Source: Gnetum montanum
Lineage: Eukaryota > Streptophyta > Gnetopsida > Gnetales > Gnetaceae
Length of the DNA: 64,000 bases
Direction: 5' to 3'
Assembly: GCA_015680685.1 (NCBI GenBank)
Contig: MNCI01017890.1
Coordinates: 1,063,332-1,127,331 of the forward strand
Part shown: positions 56,480 to 64,000 of the stretch, one piece after another
Position numbering within the stretch: position 1 is the stretch's first letter
How the letters are laid out: the number at the start of each line of letters is the position of its first letter
Notes under the pieces: generated by a model
What the model was told of the DNA's origin: nothing
Databases searched by the model: none
The model's input: the letters and a program-made list of their open reading frames with translations, nothing else
Program-made: the position numbers and the translations under genes

Positions 56480-58640
56480 GTGATGGATCCAAGCATAGTT
56501 TGCCTCAGGTTACGACCTTTCCTCCAGAAGGGACGTTTTCGATGTTGTGGTTGGGACCCATTGGTGTCCACATGGCTTTGCACATTTGTAGCACAAGTGG
56601 CACTCATTTGTTGATATGACAACGCGAAACCTTCTTGTGTCCTTGGTGATGATGTATAAGAAAATGGATGATGAGAATATCGAGGGTGAATCAGATGGTA
56701 AGAGGCATGAGGTCATGATCCTTCAAGGGATGTCATGTATTGATGATTTTTAGGAGAGTGGTAGAAGGGATTTGAAGTGGAGGATTCTAAACTAGTTGGA
56801 GGAATAGGATGTTGAACATAATATCCATGAGGTTTTGGCAGGTCTAGCTGATTTGGTGGTGGCCTCCCCCACAATTGTGGTTGTTGCCATTATGGTTAAG
56901 GATGTTGAGGCTAGTAATAAGTCCCACTAGGATGGTACAATCGGTTCTAGGACTATCTATAATTACATTATGGGAGAGGAAGTCTCCTAGGCATGTGCTG
57001 TTACACAAACTTTGGATTTAAGGCTCCTACCCAATACTCCTGTAGATGCAACAATATGGGGCATTGGCCCTTTGGATGGTCATATCTGCATAGGTCACAT
57101 CTATCATCTTTGTTTGTGGTGGAGTCTTTAGCCCTGCTTTTGTCAGCCATTTTTCTTGTTTGCCAAGAAGTGTTCCTAATTGTTTATTGATTCTATGTCC
57201 TTTGTTGATTGTGATCACCTGGCTTATGTTACATAATCTTCTCCCTGATCATTTCAACAAGATTTGTGATTTTTTCATTTATCCATTTAGACATCCTATT
57301 TAATTTTTCTTCTAGATCATCAATAGACTCCTCTATCAACAAAGTTTGTTGCAGAATCACCTTATCAAAGGTGGTTTCATTTCCCTTACCATAAATTTGG
57401 ACCTCCTTTGATTGAAGAGTTGGGTCCCATTGATGTTTCTTGACATTCTCCCACTTGCACATCTCTTCTTATTCTTTTTCCATACACTCTATTATCTCTT
57501 TGACTTTATGGGCTTGGAGCTCATATAGTTCCCCTAGGGCATACATCCCAAGGGTTACCCTTATTTCATTACAAAGCCCATCTATGATCTGGTAAAGTTG
57601 CTCTTCCTTAGAGAGACCATGGCCTGGGCATTCATTTAGAAAGGCATAATATCTATCTAAAGCCATGTACAAGGGTTCATTTTGTTCTTGTTTCCACTCT
57701 TGGATTTGTCTCCTTAGGTTGCACACTCTTTTATAAGTTTGATATCTCTCATTGAAAAGTTCTAGCATTGTAGACCATTGTCGAATTGACTTTGGTCTCA
57801 ATGATCAATACCACACTTGGGCTTTATCAATTAGTATCATAGGAAAGAGCTTAAGCTTTTGAGATCCACTTTCAATGTTGTAAAAAGCACAGGCATCATG
57901 GAAGGCTTGTAAATGATGTTGTGGATTTGAATCATAGCCTTCTGCAAACTTAGGAAGATTAATCATGTCTAGCTTAGGTAAATGACTTTGTTTGTGATGC
58001 TTGTGAGATATCTTGATGGCCTCTATGATATGCATTATGCTCTTAGTGCCAATAGGGGTTCATTGTTATCAAGAAAATTGTGAGGGAAATTTCTATGTTC
58101 ATGGTATCTTCTTTGACTATTCCCGTGGGTTCGATTTCGATTTTTAGTTCAACCCTTTAATGGAGCTCTATCTCTATACCTACATTCATCTTTGTCAAAA
58201 CTAGATGTTGAAGGGAAAGAGGAAGATGAGGAATTGGAAGAATTTCCATGGCTTCTATGGTGTTCCTTGAGGTCCCTTGATTTATCGTTTCTGGGTTTTG
58301 AGGAGGTCTTAGGCCTTGAGGCCTCCCCTAGTCTAGGACCTACATCATCTTCTCCAAGATTGTCTAGCTTGGGTAATGTAGTCTTTGGGATGTTTTCAAG
58401 GTGGTCATAATCATAAGAAATCCCTGCATAATTTTGATCACTCCAATTTTCTTCATCGTATATCTTGTTAATTCTCCAATGAATGTGCCCACTATACAGT
58501 GTATAGTCACTTTCGTGTGAGAGAAATACATTGTTCTTGGCTTATAGTGTGCGTGAGTCAATAGCTTCTGAAAGATATATCATTAGTTCCTTTACAACAA
58601 TCTTGTATAATATAACTAATCTAGATAACTAGCACCATCC
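56480..58640 (-). pseudogene. Element C gag
   Basis: The core is the best preserved in the window. 57805-58035 has DMINLPKFAEGYDSNPQHHL and LIDKAQVWY. 57469-57801 has STMLELFNERYQTYKRVCNL, ALDRYYAFLNECPGHGLSKE and YQIIDGLCNEIRVTLGMYALG. A single stop separates them. 57229-57462 is a helical Lys/Glu-rich segment. The zinc knuckle CDLCRYDHPKGQCP (about 57063-57105) retains all ligands with spacing C-x2-C-x3-H-x4-C. The Ser/Glu-rich N-terminal linker is at 58150-58420. It is homologous to the gags of A and B. Confidence 0.84.
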
Positions 58641-58655
58641 CTGACAATAGTGTTA
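58638..58655 (-). other. Element C primer binding site (tRNA-Asp type)
   Basis: tccctgacaatagtgtta differs from tccccggcaacggcgcca at seven positions, every one C-to-T or G-to-A. It sits one base from the LTR. Confidence 0.78.
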
Positions 58656-58656
58656 A

Positions 58657-59501
58657 TGATGAGCAACAAGGTACCCTTATGCTTAACCATATGAATCACA
58701 AGCATTCACGTATGATCCAATTGAATTTTGTGGATGGGACTAGTTGTGGCATCTAGATCATTATGCCTTGATTGTAGTTTGCTCTCTTCCCACTTGGACT
58801 AGTGGTATCTTTATCATGTATGGTTTAGTCCAAAGTGGGGCATATGATGTGGTCTAATTTCTACGCTACTGATGAAAAAAAGAGATAAATTGATTAACTA
58901 ATGAATAATGGAAACAAAGTCTACATTAGCCTAAGGTGATGGTATCTGCTCTTAACCGTCTATACACATCTTAGACATTTTAGGGATACTTTTGGGTTTA
59001 CCAAGTGTACGTCACTAGTTGTGCCAAACAATACACCTCTGGGCAACCAAGTATTTACACTTAAATGCTTGTAATTAAGGCATACACATTCTGCTTAATA
59101 ATAGGAACAATAAATGAAAATGTTTAACTATAGAAAACATTAAATAATTAAAGTAATAATATTAATCTAAGTAGATGCTACAATGATGGAAGTAATCTCG
59201 ATCTTTATTGCCATTCATGTAACATGTCCAAGTATGTCACACTCAAACAAAGGTGTCATATGGTTACAAACATCACACTACAAGCATGCACTGGGAATAA
59301 TAGACTTAAAAGAAAAGAAACTAAGAACCAACTATTTCTAAGATATGTTAAAAACTGTCTCATCTGAAAGCCCAAGTGTAGTATTTATAGGCAATGTCTA
59401 GATGAGGCGATGTTGGGTATCTGACGTCACTTATTAGCCCTAACGTTGGGACTCCAACATCGCATATCCAACATTGGGGCCCATCAAATCACATCTCCTC
59501 A
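58657..59501 (-). repeat. Element C 5' LTR
   Basis: It begins TGATGAGCAACAAGGTACCC and ends ACATCTCCTCA, followed directly by ATCAT. The inverted TATA box tatttatagg is near 59381, with U3 words gcgatgttgggtatctgacg and actccaacatcgcatatcc. Confidence 0.87.
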
Positions 59502-59731
59502 ATCATTTAGAATTTCTATCAATCAAGAAAAATTTTGAAACGTCCATCAATTGATGGAAAAATTTTAAAGTCCTTTAGTTAATGGAAAAATCTAAAATCC
59601 ATCAAATGATGGAAAAATTTGAATTTGATGTTTTACTAGGTAGGAGAAAAATTAAAATTTTAAAATGTAGCCAAATTTAACTAACTATTTAAATTGATAG
59701 GATGATAGAAATTGAGATAAAATATTCTATA

Positions 59732-59788
59732 ATTAAGCATGCATGTCTTAGAGTATTGCTAAGATGGATGACCTTTCAAGAATTCTTC
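59732..59788 (+). repeat. Second 5S rRNA-like segment
   Basis: attaagcatgcatgtcttag, then gctaagatggatgacctttc, then aagaattctt follow the 3' half of 5S rRNA in order. The flanks (atttctatcaa and tttgaatccaga/tttgatgttggaa-like words) resemble those of the copy at 4049, so both belong to one repeat family. Confidence 0.62.
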
Positions 59789-60378
59789 AATTTTGTGCCC
59801 AAACTTTCAGACTTTGGGAGCCATAACTTTTGATGTTGGAAGCCTTTTTTGATGAGAAAAGAGTTGTTTTCCACATATTTTAATCTTCCAAATGCAATGG
59901 CAAAGTTCAATCTACCCCATAGAGCTCCAAAAAATATTTTTCACTCCTTGTTCCAAAACTCTACCTTGAGACCCTCAAAGACTCAATTTAGCATAACTTG
60001 GGCATACGATGTCCATTTATAACATATCAATAGTCATTTTTAATATTTTTTTGACCTTCTAAGCTTTATGATGACATCAAATTAATCATTTGGATATCCA
60101 ATAATTAGGTGACACCTTAAACTATGCCTTAAGAGTTCATAGCCTAGACTCACAAACCATGCTTAATAATTTAAGAAATCTAACCTCTTGGGCCATCTTG
60201 GGCCTTAAAATTATATGCTTATCCTATGCTGATAGTTAGACCTAAGTCATTAACCCATACCATGTTATTGGTTACACTATTGGATTCAGTGTCCTAAAGT
60301 GGGTAGAAAGGTTACTAAGAGTCTAGTTAATGGAGCTAATTTTTACCAATCCAAAAAATAAATTAGTTCAAGAATTAG

Positions 60379-60711
60379 TTGGTGAGCCAAAATGATCAAG
60401 AAGATGTATACCAATTCAACAAATATCTATACATTTGGAGCAAACATAAAACAATCATGGAGAATCATAATCTTGTTCCAAAAAGATGTCTAATACCCAT
60501 AAAGAGAAATGACCCAAGAAAGAATCCAAGAACAAGAATGAAATTTGTAACATACAATGTGGTTGCAAGGTCCATAGCTAGTGAAAGAAAACATTCTCTA
60601 TGTTCACTTTGGGCCTTGAATTGGCACAAGTATCGTTACCTATGCATCCTAGTAGAATTATAAGATCAGAATGTTGATGTTCTATGCCTACAAGAATGTT
60701 ACAAATTCTTA
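60379..60711 (+). pseudogene. Fragment of a CCR4-type deadenylase gene
   Basis: MKFVTYNVVARSIASERKHS (from about 60538), then LCSLWALNWHKYRYLCILVEL, a TAA, then DQNVDVLCLQECYKF, follow the start of the exonuclease-endonuclease-phosphatase domain of plant CCR4 proteins (remembered pattern: SYNVLAD, YSYCPPWALSW, YRRQNLL, ADILCLQE). The Asn after TY and the Glu of LCLQE are catalytic positions. Only the first about 60 residues of the domain are present, and a basic upstream segment is uncertain. LINE endonucleases share LCLQE but not the WALxW segment. The fragment lies between the 5S-like repeat and an LTR. Confidence 0.58.
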
Positions 60712-61095
60712 TAACTTGTACTGGAATTGTTATAAGAATTAGTAATATAAGTTAGAAAAAAAATATTTTCTTTATCTTCACTTAGGTAATTATATATGAG
60801 TTGCACTTTGTGTGACCTTGGTTAGGATTGGTGATTGGTAGTTGGTTGATCTTTAATTTACCTCTTATTATTACCTTAGAGAATGAGGTAAGTATTGATA
60901 AAATATGATTCAATTTCTAGATATTCTTCTCACTTATATTTTGTTTGTAGAATAAGTAGGAGAACATGAGGATATTCAACCACACTTTAGAAATGAGAAA
61001 TCAAAATATTAAAGCATTGAAGCATCGAAGCATGGAAGGAACACTAGAGCTGGAGAAAAGATCATTAACGTGGAGTCTTTTAAGGACAAATGAAA

Positions 61096-61667
61096 CCTAA
61101 GGAGGGTAGATTGCCATGTCCACATTCCCAAATAGTGTTGCTCCATAATAAATATGATGACTCTTCATAACAAATATTATAATTATTGTAATAATACCGA
61201 AAGTAAAAGTTGTAATTAAGACCCAAAAGGGCACAATGTAATAACAAGCATGTCTCTCAAGGCAACTTTTAGGGTTTGACCTAAGGTATTTATACGTGGG
61301 CATTATAGGTCATATTAGTATGAAGTGGAAAATTTGGTAAAGGTGAGTAACAAGTGTTGGGTAAATCAAGATAGAAAGAATATGAGTAACAAGTATTGGG
61401 TAAAGTAGGATAGAAAGAAGATTAGTCATTCCTTTTGGTCGGATAGACCTAACCATGGTGGCAATGTTGGATTACCTCTAAAGGATAAATATCAAAAGAA
61501 GATAACCCCAAGGAATCCTCAAAGCATAACCTAGACACATTATTCAACATTAATAAAGCATTCTTTTCATTTTCCTTCTTAATTTTTTCTGTTATTTTTT
61601 TTACATATAATATCGAATGTTTTGAATAGTTGATGTTTTCCATGACATCCAATAATGGGATATCATA
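61096..61667 (+). repeat. Polypurine tract and LTR, chromovirus type
   Basis: aaggagggtaga precedes TGCCATGTCC (61112). The end is GGGATATCATA (61667). Internal words gtcggatagacctaaccatggtggc correspond to ggtaggatagcctaatcatggtagc in the LTR at 9152-9666, so the two are related. Confidence 0.68.
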
Positions 61668-61699
61668 GATAACCTATTAGCATATGAGAGGTATTGGAA

Positions 61700-61936
61700 C
61701 CTATAGTTAATTAATCTCTAGGATGGATCATATCTCAACCTATCCACCTTCTCTTGGATCACTAGCCCCTTGGCCACATGAGATAGTCCCAAATGACACT
61801 AGCAACTAAAGCACCACTTGCAAGACATTCTTATTTATAGGCAATAAGACAAGCTCTAACACCGCATGTCCGATATCGCTTTGGCATCTTTGATATTGCG
61901 TATTCAAAATTGGGGATCCAATATTGGGACTCATCA
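61700..61936 (-). repeat. Element D 3' LTR fragment (U3 side)
   Basis: It contains an inverted TATA box ttatttatagg (about 61829) and gatatcgc and gatattgcg words, and ends GGACTCATCA. The inverted polypurine tract tacccccatg follows. The R/U5 part is missing or too diverged to place. Confidence 0.68.
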
Positions 61937-63735
61937 TACCCCCATGACTAAATGAAAACTTGTCCTTGAGTTCCTTACAAAATATTGAGAAGGTATGGGA
62001 TTATTAACTGAACGACAACTGATGATGACATGGAATGGTAGACTCAAAGTGCCTAGTGAATGGATCAACAAACATATTACAACATTGGTGTTCATAACCA
62101 TTGTGGTGAACATTATACATAGATGACATCTAGTCCCTCATTTGACAGCTTGAAGAGAGAGAGAGAGAAAAGAAAATAAGGTGCATTGCTACTAATGTCA
62201 AAAAGGTGCACACTATTGTTCATCCATGGCCTCATGACTATGCGTGTTCCTTGCATCAATGCTCCAGCTCTAGTCCATCCTAAGTGCTCCCTCCTATCCC
62301 AGTCCATTGTTCATGTGATCACCATCTGCACACACAACATAGTCACAAATTAGTAAGGATAGATAAGATATAATGTAGTTGATACCTTGCCTCGATATGA
62401 AGCACATTGGCTAGGTTGTGGGTATGGCAGATATTGGGTTAGAGGTTTGTAAGTGATAACTATCCAAGGTATAGGGGTGAGATAAGTAATGGAATGGAAA
62501 AATTTGTAATAGGTACCCCCACGACTAAGAGCGAACCTCTGGTAGCAATAGGATGGAAAATGAAAGAAAAAGGAATAAAAAGGAAGAACAACGGGGAAGC
62601 CAATAAATAGAAAATGGATGTCATGGATGGGTTGGAATGAGAAATAGTTGATTGTAAGAAATGTTTAAGGGAAAAGAACTTAACAATTGCACCAACAAGG
62701 AATTCCAGTGGGTCCTCCCCAAAGTAGGCTCATGCCCTTTATACCCATACAAGTCCACAAACCAAAGAGTCCGTAGGCTCTAGGAATAACATATGGAGAC
62801 AAAAGTTAAAAATTTACCAAAGAATGACAATGCACCGACCAAGATATAGGCTAATCATAAAACCAGCAATGAGATAGAGTACGGGAAGCAATATAGAAAG
62901 AGAAGAGAGAATGGAATGGAATCCTGATATCAAGGTTGTGTAAAGTCCCTTGTGTATTATGTAGTTAAGGTGACTTAATAAAATTCAGCCCAAATCTAGA
63001 TTAAAACTAACCACATCTAGTGACCTCGCATCAACACACTTTACCAACCCATCCTCCTGAAGCAACAAGAATGCTTCCACAGAGAAACCACTATCCAAAA
63101 AGAGAAGAATAGAGAAGTAGGAAGTAAGAAAGGGCCTTAGTTAGAGGGAACCTTCAAGCATGGGTAGCATGTCTTTCCAGTGTCATAACTAGTACTTGTA
63201 GCCCATGTTCCTTTATTATGTCTAAGGGGTGTGCTTTGAATTCTCATCATTTTTTTTGGTGGGAACCACACCATGCAAAGAATTATTTGATTTATTCAAC
63301 CTCCTGGCGTTAGTTGATAGAGGAATGGTAGAAAACCTATGAAAAACATCCAAGTACCCAAGAGAATAGCTAGCACAAATGCATTGAATCCCCTTGAAGT
63401 TACATCCTTTTCAATCCATTTGAATATTTTCTTGGTTTGAAGAATACCAAGCCACCAATTCATTAATAGGTTTGATTAGAAAAAGGGACAGTACATTTCC
63501 AAAACAAAGGGAGACCATAGAGTTGAATGGATGAATGGATGAATGGATGACATGGACTCATTGCCTATTTTATCAAAAGAAACCATCTCTTACCATCAAC
63601 ATTAAAAATCAAAGGTAAAAAAAAAACATTAGCAATCAACATCATTATAGTACAACCCACCATCATGAGCACTTATTATGTGACGAGTGAGAATAAATTA
63701 AACAAAATGTAATAGAGAGAGAAATAGTAAAAATG
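61937..63735 (-). mobile_element. Element D internal remnant
   Basis: Near 62510 cccccacgactaagagcgaac matches the linker words of B (45100) and C (40410). ttccagtgggtcctccccaaagtaggctc near 62702 matches C at about 40990. 63126-63290 is the inverse of A's linker at 20.80-21.0 kb. ORF3 is almost entirely deleted (only about 0.5 kb between the LTR and these linker words), and no gag or pol was seen. A (GA)n run is at 62154-62171. Confidence 0.62.
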
Positions 63736-63739
63736 TTAA

Positions 63740-64000
63740 TGATGGTTGATAAGATGTGATATCACATACGCGATATTGCAGCCATCGTGATATCACATCC
63801 CATGCGATATTGCATACACGATATCGCGTCGTCCCCTGCGATATCGCATACGCGATATCGCGGTTCGCCGCTAGGTCTATAAATAAGAGGCAGCTCTCCC
63901 TTGTTTCCTCATCCTGGGCTAGAAGTAGGGAAACTCTAGAAGATTGATCACTCCAGAGATAGAATATTTTCCATGTGCCCGCAGTAGGAGTCCTAAAATA
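63740..64000 (+). mobile_element. Element F: start of another family LTR
   Basis: TGATGGTTGATAAG begins an LTR with seven GATATC/GATATT cores in about 105 bases (63758-63862) and a TATA box tataaata (63878-63885). Downstream words gatagaatattttcc and cagtaggagtc match A's LTR (gttagaattttcc, tagtaggagtc at about 13205-13240). The window ends within the LTR. Confidence 0.68.

Larger units (their letters stand above)
36265..59501 (-). mobile_element. Element C: non-autonomous relative of A, interrupted twice
   Basis: LTRs at 36265-37136 (3') and 58657-59501 (5') share a distinctive gatgaaaaaaagagataaat block. A perfect ATCAT duplication flanks them (36260-36264 and 59502-59506). Inside, from right to left, are primer site, gag, a linker, a promoter-like segment and ORF3; protease, RT and integrase are absent. 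Element B occupies 41054 to about 49588 and the pararetrovirus about 50719-56450. Without these C is roughly 9 kb. Confidence 0.88.

Noticed and set aside
61097-61303. Minus-strand ORF with a hydrophobic stretch
   Set aside because: It overlaps the LTR at 61112-61667 in antisense and has no counterpart in the related LTR at 9152.
1-64000. CRISPR arrays, bacterial operons, organelle insertions or telomeric repeats
   Set aside because: No regularly spaced identical repeats, no organelle genes and no TTTAGGG arrays were seen; the content is plant nuclear repeats.

Overview
This is an AT-rich window from the nuclear genome of a seed plant with a large, repeat-packed genome. It contains one convincing cellular gene, intronless in its coding part: a plant-type TOM9/TOM22 mitochondrial import receptor subunit at 28249-28629 (+). 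Almost everything else is decayed LTR retrotransposon sequence, tRNA-derived SINEs, one endogenous plant pararetrovirus and a few pseudogene fragments. A run of 296 N marks an assembly gap at 11163-11458, and single Ns at 6446 and 6779 flank a probable assembly-made palindrome. I cannot name the species; the nesting and heavy decay suit a gymnosperm or another large plant genome, but that is inference.

Layout. 1-3.8 kb: a decayed, apparently spliced minus-strand ORF, then low-complexity sequence. 4.0-9.7 kb: a broken Ty3/gypsy chromovirus (+) with a chromodomain-like C terminus and a 3' LTR. 11.0-12.5 kb: a SINE and an unrecognised gene remnant. 12.8-26.9 kb: Athila-like element A (+, 12999-26230) inserted inside the LTR of an older minus-strand relative, G. 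A carries LTR, tRNA-Asp-type primer site, gag, protease, RT, RNase H, integrase, a linker with a second promoter-like segment, a long third ORF (ORF3) and a 3' LTR. 27-28 kb: SINE cluster. 28.2-28.6 kb: TOM9. 29-36 kb: AT-rich sequence with SINEs, a possible LTR, a gypsy gag remnant and a solo LTR. 36265-59501: element C (-), a relative of A bounded by a perfect ATCAT target duplication. It is interrupted by element B (-, 41054 to about 49588) and by the pararetrovirus (+, about 50719-56450). 59.5-61.7 kb: a 5S-rRNA-like segment, a CCR4-type deadenylase fragment and a chromovirus-type LTR. 61.7-64 kb: remnants of another relative, D (-), and the start of a new LTR, F (+).

The most interesting system is the A/B/C/G/D/F retrotransposon family. 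A still has gag-pol plus ORF3. B and C lack pol, apparently at the same junctions, but keep gag and ORF3. In A, B and C the promoter-like segment about 480-550 bases upstream of ORF3 carries short sequence words that match the U3 of that element's own LTRs and differ between elements. This suggests co-evolving LTR and internal promoters, perhaps with a cognate DNA-binding factor, which could be ORF3 itself.

Most broken codons and primer-site changes are C-to-T or G-to-A transitions (CAG to TAG, CAA to TAA), as expected from long-term cytosine methylation of silenced repeats. Product names for repeat genes therefore describe ancestry, not present function.
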